A DNA stretch of 64,000 nt from Methylobacterium nonmethylotrophicum (GCF_004745635.1 NZ_SRLB01000004.1:248001-312000); one strand, 5' to 3'. Positions 9,124 to 17,521 are shown, numbered from the stretch's first letter. The notes: generated by a model not told the origin, from the letters alone. A program made the numbers and translations.

Positions 9124-10163
9124 GCGCGCCGTTGCGCAGCGCGGCATCGCTGGCGGCGGGCGGCCTCGTGCCGGCCGAGCGCCTGCCGGCCCTGGAGCGG
9201 GTGGCGGCGCGCTACGCCGTGTCGATCACCCCCGCGATGGCCGAGCTGATCGCCGATCCGGACGATGCGATCGGCCGTCAGTTCGTGCCGCGGGCCGAGG
9301 AGCTGGTCACCGCGCCCGAGGAGCGGGCCGATCCGATCGGCGACGACGTCCATGCGCCTCTGCCCGGCATCGTCCACCGCTATCCCGACCGGGTGCTCCT
9401 CAAGCCGCTCCATGTCTGCCCGGTCTATTGCCGCTTCTGCTTCCGCCGCGAGGTGGTGGGGCCGGAGGGGCAGGGGAGCCTGACCGAGGCCGAGCTCGAC
9501 GCCGCGCTCGCCTACATCGCCGCGCATCCGGAGATCTGGGAGGTGGTGGTCACCGGCGGCGACCCCCTGGTGCTCTCGCCCCGGCGCCTCGGCCGCATCG
9601 CCGCGGCTCTCAAGGACATTCCGCACGTGCGGGTGCTGCGCCTCCACACCCGCGTGCCGGTGGTCGATCCGGCCCGGATCGACCAGGACCTGATCGCGGC
9701 GCTCAGAGGCTTCGGCGGCGCGGTGTTCGTGGCGCTCCACGCCAACCATCCGCGGGAATTCACGGACGCGGCGCGCGCGGCCATCGCCCGCCTCGTCGAG
9801 GCCGGGATCCCGATGGTGAGCCAGTCGGTGCTGCTCCGCGGGGTCAACGACGATCCCGACACGCTCGCGGCCCTCATGCGCGTCTTCGTCGAGAACCGGA
9901 TCAAGCCCTACTACCTGCATCACGGCGACCTCGCACCCGGCACCGGCCACCTGCGCACCACGCTCGACCACGGCCAGGCCTTGATGCGCGCTCTACGCGG
10001 CCGGGTCTCGGGCCTGGCGCAGCCGACCTACGTCCTCGACATCCCGGGCGGATACGGCAAGGTTCCGGTGGGGCCGGGCTACCTGGCGGCGAGCCCCGCG
10101 GGCTGGCGCGTCACCGATCCGAAGGGCGGGACGCACGCCTACCCGCCGAACCGGGAGGAGTGA
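9120..10163 (+). CDS. epmB: EF-P beta-lysylation protein EpmB, lysine 2,3-aminomutase-like radical SAM enzyme
   Basis: A 347-residue radical SAM enzyme that makes (R)-beta-lysine from L-lysine for EpmA. The [4Fe-4S]-binding CxxxCxxC motif is HVCPVYCRFCFRRE (Cys about 100, 104, 107), followed by the SAM-binding VVVTGGDPL and the HLHTRVPVVDP-like segment RLHTRVPVVDP. The C-terminal PTYVLDIPGGYGKVPV is typical of KamA/EpmB. GTG start overlapping the epmA stop. At this short length it is an EpmB rather than a catabolic KamA, which the epmA/efp neighbours support. Confidence 0.95.
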   Translation: MSAPLRSAASLAAGGLVPAERLPALERVAARYAVSITPAMAELIADPDDAIGRQFVPRAEELVTAPEERADPIGDDVHAPLPGIVHRYPDRVLLKPLHVCPVYCRFCFRREVVGPEGQGSLTEAELDAALAYIAAHPEIWEVVVTGGDPLVLSPRRLGRIAAALKDIPHVRVLRLHTRVPVVDPARIDQDLIAALRGFGGAVFVALHANHPREFTDAARAAIARLVEAGIPMVSQSVLLRGVNDDPDTLAALMRVFVENRIKPYYLHHGDLAPGTGHLRTTLDHGQALMRALRGRVSGLAQPTYVLDIPGGYGKVPVGPGYLAASPAGWRVTDPKGGTHAYPPNREE

Positions 10164-10167
10164 GGGC

Positions 10168-10785
10168 ATGCGCAGGCTCTGGGGACGGCTGAGCTCCGTC
10201 AACGTGCAGAAGGCGGTTTGGGGCCTGGAGGAGCTGGGGCTGCCTTACGAGCGGGTCGAGGCCGGCGGCGCCTTCGGGCGGGTGCGCGACCCCGACTACG
10301 TCGCGCTCAACCCCAACAGCCTGGTGCCGGTGATGGAGGAGGACGATTTCGTCCTCTGGGAATCGAACGCGATCCTGCGCTACCTCGCCCGCGGCCACGG
10401 CGACGGCCTGTTGTGGCCAGAAAATCCCCGGGAGGCGGCGCTCGTCGACCAGTGGCTCGACTGGCAGGCGACCCGCTTCACGCCCTCGACCCGGGACGCG
10501 TTCTGGCAGACCGTCCGCACCCCACCGGAGAACCGCGACCAGGCGGTGATCGACCGCTCGGTCGCCGCCTCGGAGGAGTGCGCGGCGCTCCTCGACGCGC
10601 ACCTGATGGGGCGCGCCTACCTCGTCGGCGAGCGCTTCACCGCCGCCGACATCGCGGTGGGGGCCGCCGCCCATCGCTGGCTCCACCTCGACGTGCCCCG
10701 CATCGAGCGGCCGACCCTGCGATCCTGGTACGAGCGCCTCGCGGCGCGGCCCGCGTCATCCGTCGCCCTGCCGCCGCTGAGCTGA
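10168..10785 (+). CDS. Glutathione S-transferase family protein
   Basis: A 205-residue two-domain GST. The N-terminal thioredoxin-like domain has SSVNVQKAVWGLEELGLPYERV (Ser/Asn at the active-site start) and the cis-Pro/glutathione segment LNPNSLVPVMEEDDFVLWESNAILRYLA cut into the usual beta3-beta4-alpha3 order. The helical C-terminal domain contains YLVGERFTAADIAVG, the N-capping box motif. It begins 4 bases after epmB, so it may be read from the same message. Substrate unknown; detoxification or thiol transfer likely. Confidence 0.9.
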   Translation: MRRLWGRLSSVNVQKAVWGLEELGLPYERVEAGGAFGRVRDPDYVALNPNSLVPVMEEDDFVLWESNAILRYLARGHGDGLLWPENPREAALVDQWLDWQATRFTPSTRDAFWQTVRTPPENRDQAVIDRSVAASEECAALLDAHLMGRAYLVGERFTAADIAVGAAAHRWLHLDVPRIERPTLRSWYERLAARPASSVALPPLS

Positions 10786-10893
10786 GCTGCCGGCTCGTCC
10801 CGCCGCGCCGGGCCATGCGCTGACGGCGTGGCCGTCCGCCGCGGGATCGGCTAGGTCTGGCCTCCCCTGATCCTCAACGCCCCCGAAGGCCCG

Positions 10894-11598
10894 ATGCCGC
10901 TCGACAAGACGCTCCTCGACGCCCTGCAGGCCGTCACCACCGCGACCCTCACCACCGTGCTCCTGAAGAAGGGCATCCGCCGCTGCTGGATGCGCGGGCC
11001 GATGCCGCGCTTCGCCGCCGGGCAGCGGGTCGTCGGCCCGGCCTTCACCTTGCGCTTCGTGCCGGCTCGCGAGGACCTGGCGACGCCGGAATCCTGGTCG
11101 AGCCCGACCTCGACCCGCGCGGCGATCGAGGCGATGCCCGAGGGCTGCATCGCGGTCGTCGACGCGATGGGGGTGCCGGAGGCCGGCATCTTCGGCGACA
11201 TCCTGTGCGCCCGGATGAAGAAGCGCGGCGTCGCGGCGCTGATCACCGACGGCGTCGTGCGCGACGGCGAGGGCGTCGAGGGCACCGGCCTGCCGGTCTG
11301 GTGCTCCGGCGTCGCGGCCCCGGCCTCGGTGGCGGGGCTGACCTTCGTCGGCTGGGGCGAGCCGATCGGCTGCGGCGGCGTCGCGGTCTATCCCGACGAC
11401 ATCGTGGTGGCGGACGGCGACGGCGCGGTGCTGATCCCGGCGGCCCTCGCCGAGGAGGTGGCGCTCGCCGCCGTCGAGCAGGAGCGCCTCGAGCTCTGGA
11501 TCATGCGCGAGGTCGACAAGGGGCTGCCCCTGCCGGGCCTCTACCCGCCGAACGCCGAGACCAAGGCCCGCTACGAGGCGGAGACCGGCAAGGCCTGA
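10894..11598 (+). CDS. RraA-like family protein (HMG/CHA aldolase superfamily)
   Basis: A 234-residue protein of the RraA/4-hydroxy-4-methyl-2-oxoglutarate aldolase superfamily, often annotated as ribonuclease-activity regulator RraA. Conserved features are VVDAMGVPEAGIFGDILCARM (the Gly-rich loop), GVAALITDGVVRDGEG with the Arg-Asp pair that in the aldolases binds substrate and metal, and YPDDIVVADGDGAVLIP near the C-terminus. The extended C-terminal LPLPGLYPPNAET is seen in the longer subgroup. Whether it is an aldolase or a regulator cannot be decided. It is likely co-transcribed with the YdcF gene. Confidence 0.85.
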   Translation: MPLDKTLLDALQAVTTATLTTVLLKKGIRRCWMRGPMPRFAAGQRVVGPAFTLRFVPAREDLATPESWSSPTSTRAAIEAMPEGCIAVVDAMGVPEAGIFGDILCARMKKRGVAALITDGVVRDGEGVEGTGLPVWCSGVAAPASVAGLTFVGWGEPIGCGGVAVYPDDIVVADGDGAVLIPAALAEEVALAAVEQERLELWIMREVDKGLPLPGLYPPNAETKARYEAETGKA

Positions 11599-11625
11599 CC
11601 AGCGCCTGACCGGGGGCCGGGCCCG

Positions 11626-12414
11626 GTGTTCTTCGTGCTCTCGAAGGTGCTGTGGTTCCTCACCGCACCCTCGAACCTGCTCCTGCTCCTGGTCCTCGCC
11701 GGGGCGGGGCTCGGCCTTCGCTGGCAGCGCCTCGGCCTCGGGCTCTGCGCCGCCGGCGCCTTCGTCCTCCTCGTCGGCGGGATCTCGCCGCTCGCCGGCC
11801 TCCTGTTCGCGCCGCTCGAGAACCGCTTCCCGCGCTTCCGCGACGACGGCACCCCGGTCGCCGGCATCGTGGTGCTGGGCGGCGGCGTCGAGACCGGGCT
11901 GTCGGCCGCCCGCGGCCAGCTCGTCCTCAACGATGCCGGCGAGCGGATGGTGGCGCTCGGCGACCTCGCGCGCCGCTATCCGCAGGCCACTCTGGTGTTC
12001 GCCGGCGGCTCGGGCCGGCTCACCGGCGACGGCGCCGTCTCGGAGGCGGCCGTCCTGCGCCGCCACGCCGCCTCACTCGGCGTCGCGCCGGAGCGGATCA
12101 CCTACGAGGACAGGTCCCGCAACACCCGGGAGAACGCCGCCTTCAGCGCCGCGCTGGTGAAGCCCAAGCCCGGCGAGCGCTGGCTCCTCGTCACCTCGGC
12201 CTGGCACATGCCGCGGGCGATCGGCTGCTTCCGGCAGGCGGGCTTCACGGTCACGGCCTACCCGGTCGATTACCGCACCGCGCCCCGCCTCCTCGCCTTC
12301 CATGCGACGGTGGGGGACGGCCTGTTCGACTTCGACATCGCCTCGCGCGAATGGCTCGGCCTCGTGGCCTACCGGGCGTCGGGCTACACCGAGACGGTGT
12401 TCCCGGGGCCGTGA
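11626..12414 (+). CDS. YdcF family (DUF218) membrane protein
   Basis: A 262-residue protein with two N-terminal hydrophobic segments (NLLLLLVLAGAGLGL and the GAFVLLVGGISPLAGLL stretch) followed by a DUF218 domain. The domain motifs are IVVLGGGVETG, VFAGGSGRL, YEDRSRNTRENA and LLVTSAWHMPRA, which match the nucleotide-like-binding YdcF/ElyC/SanA group involved in envelope maintenance. GTG at 11626 is the only sensible start. It follows the RraA-like gene by 27 bases on the same strand. Confidence 0.85.
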   Translation: MFFVLSKVLWFLTAPSNLLLLLVLAGAGLGLRWQRLGLGLCAAGAFVLLVGGISPLAGLLFAPLENRFPRFRDDGTPVAGIVVLGGGVETGLSAARGQLVLNDAGERMVALGDLARRYPQATLVFAGGSGRLTGDGAVSEAAVLRRHAASLGVAPERITYEDRSRNTRENAAFSAALVKPKPGERWLLVTSAWHMPRAIGCFRQAGFTVTAYPVDYRTAPRLLAFHATVGDGLFDFDIASREWLGLVAYRASGYTETVFPGP

Positions 12415-12426
12415 GCCGGCGCAAAA

Positions 12427-12458
12427 TGTCGTGACAATGTCGGGCATTGCAGCATAAT
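12427..12458 (+). promoter_or_regulatory. Putative promoter and operator of the toxin-antitoxin operon
   Basis: GTGACA at 12431 and CATAAT at 12453 are spaced by 16 bases, a reasonable sigma-70-type pair. They overlap two short dyads, TGTCGTGACA at 12427 and AATGTCGGGCATT at 12436. Such dyads are where a ribbon-helix-helix antitoxin would bind and autoregulate. A strong GAGGAG ribosome site follows before the antitoxin ATG. Confidence 0.45.
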
Positions 12459-12477
12459 CCTCCCTGAGGAGTCCGCG

Positions 12478-12774
12478 ATGCCGCAGAGAGCCACCCGCAG
12501 CGAGAAGCTCGATCTTCGTCTGACACCTTCGGCGAAGCAGACGCTGCAGGCCGCGGCTGAGGCGACGCACAAGAGCGTCAGCGAGTTCGTGCTGGATTCG
12601 GCGTTGCGAGAGGCGGAGGAGCGGCTGGCCTGTCGCCGCGTCTTCACCCTCGATGATGCCGACTGGGACCGCTTCGTCGCCGCTCTCGACGCACCACCGC
12701 GCGCCCTTGAGAGGCTGGAACGGCTGTTTCGCGAGCCCGACATCTTCGATCGCAGCACCGACGACGAGCCGTGA
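12478..12774 (+). CDS. DUF1778 ribbon-helix-helix antitoxin (TacA/AtaR type)
   Basis: A 98-residue antitoxin. Residues about 7-50 (RSEKLDLRLTPSAKQTLQAAA then HKSVSEFVLDSALREAEERL) form the DUF1778 ribbon-helix-helix DNA-binding fold, and the C-terminal tail from about residue 60 (FTLDDADWDRFVAALD) is the segment that wraps and neutralises the acetyltransferase toxin in this family. It overlaps the toxin start by four bases. Antitoxin with toxin would repress the operon through the dyads just upstream. Confidence 0.92.
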   Translation: MPQRATRSEKLDLRLTPSAKQTLQAAAEATHKSVSEFVLDSALREAEERLACRRVFTLDDADWDRFVAALDAPPRALERLERLFREPDIFDRSTDDEP

Positions 12775-13274
12775 CGAGCCTTCAGATCGAGCCACTTCGG
12801 CGTACCCACGCCGTCGAGGGCTTCACCTGTGGCCATCCGGCTCTCGACCGATTCCTGGCCCGACACGCCCTTCAGGCTCAATCCGCGAATTCGGCGCGTA
12901 CCTACGTCGCCCTGGACGGGGCGGAAGTGGTCGGCTTTCACACCCTGGTTGCCGGCGAGGTACAGCACGCGCAGGCGCCGGAACGGGTCATCAAGGGAAT
13001 GCCACGCCACCCGATCCCGTTGCTGATCCTGGCCCGGCTCGCGGTCCATATCCGCATGCAGGGCCGCGGCCTCGGCGCAGGTCTACTGCGCGATGCTCTC
13101 CACCGCACGCTGCAGGTGACCGACCTGATCGGCGCACGGGCGCTCGCGGTCTACGCGAAGGACGAAACGGCTGCGTCGTTCTACCGACATTTCGGCTTCA
13201 TCCCATCTCCGACCGATCCGCACCACCTCTTCCTGCTCGTCAAAGACATCAGGACTGCACGCAGCAAAGCCTGA
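12771..13274 (+). CDS. GNAT toxin acetylating charged tRNA (TacT/AtaT type)
   Basis: A 167-residue GNAT toxin paired with a DUF1778 antitoxin, a family that acetylates the amino group of aminoacyl-tRNA and blocks translation. Seen here: the N-terminal HPALDRFLARHALQAQ segment typical of TacT proteins, the acetyl-CoA loop MQGRGLGAGLL, and AVYAKDETAASFYRHFGF with the conserved Tyr that serves in catalysis. GTG start inside the antitoxin stop (GTGA). All key residues are intact, so it is probably functional. Which tRNA it attacks is unknown. Confidence 0.92.
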   Translation: MTSLQIEPLRRTHAVEGFTCGHPALDRFLARHALQAQSANSARTYVALDGAEVVGFHTLVAGEVQHAQAPERVIKGMPRHPIPLLILARLAVHIRMQGRGLGAGLLRDALHRTLQVTDLIGARALAVYAKDETAASFYRHFGFIPSPTDPHHLFLLVKDIRTARSKA

Positions 13275-13275
13275 C

Positions 13276-13539
13276 CTACCGCGGCAGCGACAGCCGGTAG
13301 ACCCCGCGAAAATCGTCCGGGTCGGGCACGACCTTGCCCTTGCGCAGGATCGCGATGCGGCCCTCCTTCATCAGCCGCACCGCCTGGCGGCGGATCGGCT
13401 GCATCAGCGGGCCCCAGCCGTCCGGATGGGGACCGCCGAGCGCCCGGGCGACCTCGGAGGGGCAGACGGTCTTGTCGGCCCCGCGATCGGCGACGAGGCG
13501 CAGCATCGTGAGTTCGAGTTCGTAATCGTCAGGGATCAT
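13276..13539 (-). CDS. DUF3253 family protein
   Basis: An 87-residue winged-helix-like protein matching DUF3253: LELTMLRLVADRGADKTVCPSEVARAL, then WGPLMQPIRRQAVRLMKEGRI and the C-terminal FRGVYRLSL. The family is small and uncharacterised, and its fold suggests nucleic-acid binding. Its start overlaps the end of the DUF599 gene by 11 bases, so the two are translationally coupled. Its stop lies almost against the stop of the convergent GNAT toxin. Confidence 0.85.
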   Translation of the reverse strand: MIPDDYELELTMLRLVADRGADKTVCPSEVARALGGPHPDGWGPLMQPIRRQAVRLMKEGRIAILRKGKVVPDPDDFRGVYRLSLPR

Positions 13540-14236
13540 CGTGGTCCTGCAGGGCGCGGCGGGCGTCGGAGGCGAACTGGCGCTGCCACATCACGGTGAG
13601 CACCATCGCGGTGGCGACGAGCAGCACGTAAGCACTGACGAACCAGCCGAGATAGGCCAGAGCGAAGAAGAAGGCGCGCTGGCCACGGTTGAAGTGGCCG
13701 CCCGCCACCACGTTCATGGCGGCGGCGCGGCGCGCCGCCCGCTCGATCGCCACCGGGTCGCCGCCGCGGGGCGGCACCGCGCCGATCAGGATGGCGCCGT
13801 AGTTGAACAGCCGGTAGGCCCAGGCGAACTTGAAGAAGGCGTAGACGAAGATCAGGGCGAGGCCCGCCACCTTGATCTCCCACACCGCCCGGGTCATCGG
13901 CGCCCCGAACGGCAGGGTCGAGAACAGCGTGAGCGCGTCGTCGGCGGAGCGCGACAGGGTCAGCGCGCTGCCTAAGGCGATCAGCGAGGTCGAGGCGAAG
14001 AAGGCGGTGCCGTTCTGCAGCGAGGCGTTGATGGTGGTGTCGACCACCCGGTTCTCGCGCACGATCTGCTGGTCGGCCCAGGCGTGACGGTAGCGGTTCA
14101 TCATGCCGTTGAGGCTGCGCTTGCCCCCGGAGAGGTGCTCGACCGCGTAGGAATAGCCGAACCAGGCCGCAAGGAAGCAGGCGAGGGCGACGCCATCGAC
14201 GAGCGAGAAGCTGCTCAGGCCGAGATCCGGGGGCAT
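13529..14236 (-). CDS. DUF599 family membrane protein
   Basis: A 235-residue inner-membrane protein with about four transmembrane helices. It matches DUF599: after a first helix (LVDGVALACFLAAWFGYS) comes the conserved NRYRHAWADQQI block, then DTTINASLQNGTAFFASTSL, and two C-terminal helices. Function unknown. It overlaps the downstream DUF3253 gene by 11 bases and follows acylphosphatase by 12 bases, forming a three-gene minus-strand operon. Confidence 0.88.
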   Translation of the reverse strand: MPPDLGLSSFSLVDGVALACFLAAWFGYSYAVEHLSGGKRSLNGMMNRYRHAWADQQIVRENRVVDTTINASLQNGTAFFASTSLIALGSALTLSRSADDALTLFSTLPFGAPMTRAVWEIKVAGLALIFVYAFFKFAWAYRLFNYGAILIGAVPPRGGDPVAIERAARRAAAMNVVAGGHFNRGQRAFFFALAYLGWFVSAYVLLVATAMVLTVMWQRQFASDARRALQDHDDP

Positions 14237-14248
14237 GCCGGCGCCCCG

Positions 14249-14536
14249 TCAGGCGGTCGGCAGGATCTGCACGCCGGGCGCGCCGGAATCGTCCGGGCGC
14301 TCGGCGACTGCGACATCCTCGACCCGCGCGCCGGGCGGGCCCTGGCGGCAGGCCTCGATCATCGCCGCGACGGCCTCCGCCGGTCCGGCGAGGCGGGCCT
14401 CGACGCTGCCGTCGCGCCGGTTGCGCACGCTGCCCGACAGGCCCCGCGCCTCCGCGACGCCCTTGGTCCAGGCCCGGTAGCCGACGCCCTGGACCCGGCC
14501 CCGGACGATGATCTCCACGCTGCGGTGCCCGCTCAC
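14249..14536 (-). CDS. acyP: Acylphosphatase
   Basis: A 95-residue acylphosphatase, hydrolysing carboxyl-phosphate bonds such as acetyl-phosphate or carbamoyl-phosphate. The catalytic signature is intact: VRGRVQGVGYRAWT supplies the phosphate-binding Arg (GYR), and SGSVRNRRDGSVEARLAG supplies the catalytic Asn (VRN). Length is normal for the family. It is the first gene of the apparent operon with the DUF599 and DUF3253 genes. Confidence 0.95.
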   Translation of the reverse strand: MSGHRSVEIIVRGRVQGVGYRAWTKGVAEARGLSGSVRNRRDGSVEARLAGPAEAVAAMIEACRQGPPGARVEDVAVAERPDDSGAPGVQILPTA

Positions 14537-14608
14537 GATTCACCCGCTCCCCGCTCGGCCCGATGCTCGGGCGGGCTCTAGAGCATTTCCGTGCGCGAGG
14601 GGAGGGCG

Positions 14609-15025
14609 TCAGGCGCTCGCCGCCAGGACGGTGGGCGCCACGAGGGGGCGGAACGCCGTGTCGGCGCGGGGCGCCCGCGGGCGCACCAGGTCGGCGAGCG
14701 GCACGAAGGCATCCGGCGCGGCGCCGCCGACCCGGGTGCCGAAGCCGAGGGCGAAGGAGAGGGTGAGCTTGCGGTCGGGCACGATGCCGAAGGCGCCGAG
14801 CGCCGCGGAGAACGCCTCGCGGAAGCTGCGCACGCCGCACCAGCTCTTCTCCGAGAGGTGGAGCGGCCATTCCCAGTAGCCGTCCGGCCGCCGGGCGCCG
14901 AGGGCGTCGCGCTCGATGAAGTAGCCGGTCTCCCGGTGCTCCAGGCCGTCCGCGTGGAGGCACCAGTCCCGGTTCTCGAACAGCGGGGCCGCCGCGGCCG
15001 CGTCGTCCAGGCGGATGGTCTCCAT
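14609..15025 (-). CDS. Hypothetical protein, 138 aa
   Basis: A small soluble protein with no family I recognise. The ATG at 15025 (METIRLDD) is chosen because upstream residues are Arg-rich chance sequence. It is rich in Trp and aromatics in the middle (RDWCLHADGLEHRETGYFI, DGYWEWPLHLSEKSW) with a later KLTLSFALGFGTR strand, suggesting a compact alpha/beta fold. No signal peptide or membrane segment. It lies upstream of acyP on the same strand, 72 bases away. Confidence 0.6.
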   Translation of the reverse strand: METIRLDDAAAAAPLFENRDWCLHADGLEHRETGYFIERDALGARRPDGYWEWPLHLSEKSWCGVRSFREAFSAALGAFGIVPDRKLTLSFALGFGTRVGGAAPDAFVPLADLVRPRAPRADTAFRPLVAPTVLAASA

Positions 15026-15246
15026 GCGGGTCTCCCGGGTGTCAGCCGCGACGCCGCGCCGCCTCCCGGACCGGCTCATCGCGTGGAACATTACCGGAAC
15101 ACTGGGCTGATTTGCACAAGCCGTCAACAGGGCCGGACGAACATTTCTCGAACGCCCGCGGCGTTGCCAAAGCCCCGGCCGGACGCCACCTCACGGTGAG
15201 GGAATCCGGCGCGGGGCCGACCGGGCGGGTGAGGACGAGGAACGAG

Positions 15247-15573
15247 ATGGAGCGCAGCCGCAAGGGGCAGGAGACGGGGCCGCGGGAGCAGGGCCCGGAC
15301 GTCGAGGCCCTGCGCCGCCTGGAGGCGTTGCAGCCGGCCTACGAGCGCCTGCGCGCCGACCGGATCCGGGCCGAGAGCGATGTCGAGCGACTGACCGCGG
15401 AACTCGCCGCCGCCCGGGCCCAGGCCCGGGAGGAACTCGGCACCGACGACGAGGCCGAGATCCGCCGGATGATCGAGGAGGCCCGGGCGGACAATGCCCT
15501 CCGGGTCGAGGCCTTCGCGCAGGCCCTGCGGGCGGTGCAGGACCGCCTCGATGCCCTCGACGGCGCGCGCTGA
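15247..15573 (+). CDS. Small coiled-coil protein, first gene of the permuted Rad50-Mre11 operon
   Basis: A 108-residue protein, almost entirely charged helix with heptad-like spacing from about residue 18 to the end (VEALRRLEALQPAYERLR, SDVERLTAELAAARAQ, EAIRRMIEE-like EIRRMIEEARADN). No enzymatic motif. ATG at 15247 has a GAGGACGAGG site upstream. It ends 7 bases before the ATPase gene, so the three genes 15247-18519 form one operon. I infer a structural role, perhaps pairing with the coiled coil of the ATPase or coupling it to other factors. Confidence 0.75.
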   Translation: MERSRKGQETGPREQGPDVEALRRLEALQPAYERLRADRIRAESDVERLTAELAAARAQAREELGTDDEAEIRRMIEEARADNALRVEAFAQALRAVQDRLDALDGAR

Positions 15574-15580
15574 GAGAGCC

Positions 15581-17521
15581 GTGACCCAGAGCGACATCCA
15601 GGACGCGCTCGCCCGCGCCGGCCGCCTGCTCGCCCGCCTGGAGGCGACCCGCGACCGCGACCGCGACGCCCTCGCGGAGCGCACTCGCGCGGTGGCCGCC
15701 GCCAAGGGCCGGCTTGCCCAGCGCGACGCGATCGACACCTACCTGCGCGAGTTGCAGCAGGACGCCAACCGGCGCAGCGTCGCGACCTTCGAGACGCTGC
15801 TCACCGCGCTCGTCCAGGAGGTCCTGCCCGGCGAGAAGCCGGTGCGCCTGGATTTGACCACCGAGCGCGGCCTGCCGGCCCTCGACATCGGGGTCGAGCG
15901 CCCGGATGGCGGCCGCGAGGACGTGCTGGAGGACAATGGCGGCGCCATGACCAACGTGGTCGGCATGGCTTTGCGCCTGATCGCGGTGGTCAAGGCCGGG
16001 GTCGGCCGCTTCCTCGCCCTCGACGAGGCCGATTGCTGGATCGCGCCCGAGCGGGTGCCGGCCTTCTACCGGGTGCTCGACGACGGTGCCGCCCGGCTCG
16101 GCGTGCAGTGCCTGGCGATCTCCCATCACGACGTTGCGGGCTTCGACGCCGGCCTGACGGTCAGCCGCATCGCCGGCCGGCCCGAGACCGGGGTGGCGAT
16201 CGACGGGCCGTCGGCGGCCTGCGCCGCCGCCTGGGAACCCGAGACGCCGGGCTTCCGCTTCGTGCGCCTGATCGACGTGCAGGGATTCGCCGACGCGACC
16301 CTGCCGCTCGGCCCCGGCGTCAACGCCCTCGTGGGGCCGAACAACCACGGCAAGTCGACGGTAATCCGCGCCCTGCGGGCGGTGTTCTACGGCGAGGTGC
16401 GCGACAGCCTGGTGCGGGCGGGCGCCAGCGCCGCGCGGGTCGAGATCGGCGTCGCGGACGGGCGCGTGCTCCGCTACGTCCGCCAGCCGAAGCGCACGCC
16501 CGTCAACCTGTGGTCGCTGCACGAGGCCGACGGCGCCCTGGTGCAGGAGAACGGCACGGTGCTCGAGACCGGGGGCCGCGACGTGCCTCCTTGGGTCGAG
16601 CGGCTGTTCGGCATCACCCGGGTCGAGGATCTCGACGTGCACGTGGCGCACCAGAAGTTCCCGGTCTTCCTCCTCGGCGAGAAGCCGGCCCGCCGCTCGG
16701 CGGTGCTGTCGATCGGCCGCGAGGCCGGCCTGATCCGCGACATGCAGGCGCTCCAGCGCGACCGCGTCACCGAGGACCAGCGTACCGTGCGCGAGGGCGA
16801 GCGCGAGATCACCCGCCTGCGCGAGAGTCTTGGCGGTCTCGACGGGCTCGACGCCCTGGCGGAGGCGCTGCGGGGGCTCGAGGGGCAGGCGGGCGACCTC
16901 GCCGAGGCCGCGGCGCGCCTGCGCGGGCTTGAAGCCCTGGCCGACCGCCTCGCCCGGGCCGGCCGCCTCGCGACCGGGGCCACCGACCGGGCCCGGGTGC
17001 TCGCGGACCTGCCGGGCCCGGAGGTCGGGGCCGATCTCGGGCGCCGCCTCGCCGAGGCGCGCCACCGCGCCGTCATCGGCCGCCGCGTGCTCGCCGCCGC
17101 CGACACCCTCGCGGGCGCCCAGGCGAGGGCAGCGGCCCTTTCCGGCCTGCCGCCGGAAGCGCCGCTGCCGCGGGACACCGCGCAGGCCGCGTCCCACGCC
17201 GCCCGGCTGCGCCGCCTTCGCGCCGGCTTGGCCGCAGCAGCGGGACGGGTGGCGGCTTTGCGCGACCTGCCGGACACGGCGCCGCAGCCGGTGCTCCGGC
17301 CGGATGCCACCGACATGGCGCAGCGCTTGAGCCAGATCGGCCGCCGCCTCGCCGAGGCGCGGGCCCGGGAGGCGGCGGCCCGCGACGGCCTGGCCCGGAC
17401 CGAGGCCGAGATGGCGGAGGTGCTGGCGCGGACCGGCGGGCGCTGCCCGGCCTGCGGCACGCCGACGGCGCCCGCCGCCCTGCTCGCCGGTCACCGCCAT
17501 GGCGCGGGAGAGGCGGCTTGA
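15581..17521 (+). CDS. Rad50/SbcC-like ATPase with circularly permuted domain order
   Basis: A 646-residue ABC-type ATPase. The C-terminal lobe comes first: a short coiled coil (about 5-60), a degenerate signature region (EDNGGAMTNVVGMALRL, about 117-133), Walker B FLALDEADCW (144-153) and an H-loop ISHHD (180-184). Only then come the N-terminal lobe with Walker A GPNNHGKST (252-260), a Q-loop AHQKF (356-360), a coiled coil (about 385-615) and a terminal RCPACG (621-626) like half of a Rad50 zinc hook. In ordinary Rad50/SbcC Walker A is at the N-terminus and Walker B at the C-terminus. GTG start 7 bases after the coiled-coil gene; the end overlaps the nuclease gene by four bases. Expected role: DNA-end processing with the Mre11-like partner. 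Confidence 0.85.
   Translation: MTQSDIQDALARAGRLLARLEATRDRDRDALAERTRAVAAAKGRLAQRDAIDTYLRELQQDANRRSVATFETLLTALVQEVLPGEKPVRLDLTTERGLPALDIGVERPDGGREDVLEDNGGAMTNVVGMALRLIAVVKAGVGRFLALDEADCWIAPERVPAFYRVLDDGAARLGVQCLAISHHDVAGFDAGLTVSRIAGRPETGVAIDGPSAACAAAWEPETPGFRFVRLIDVQGFADATLPLGPGVNALVGPNNHGKSTVIRALRAVFYGEVRDSLVRAGASAARVEIGVADGRVLRYVRQPKRTPVNLWSLHEADGALVQENGTVLETGGRDVPPWVERLFGITRVEDLDVHVAHQKFPVFLLGEKPARRSAVLSIGREAGLIRDMQALQRDRVTEDQRTVREGEREITRLRESLGGLDGLDALAEALRGLEGQAGDLAEAAARLRGLEALADRLARAGRLATGATDRARVLADLPGPEVGADLGRRLAEARHRAVIGRRVLAAADTLAGAQARAAALSGLPPEAPLPRDTAQAASHAARLRRLRAGLAAAAGRVAALRDLPDTAPQPVLRPDATDMAQRLSQIGRRLAEARAREAAARDGLARTEAEMAEVLARTGGRCPACGTPTAPAALLAGHRHGAGEAA

Noticed and set aside
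17460..17500. CPACG as a zinc finger unrelated to Rad50
   Set aside because: Only one CxxC is present, at the end of a long coiled coil in a Rad50-like protein, which is the position and form of a zinc-hook half rather than a finger.
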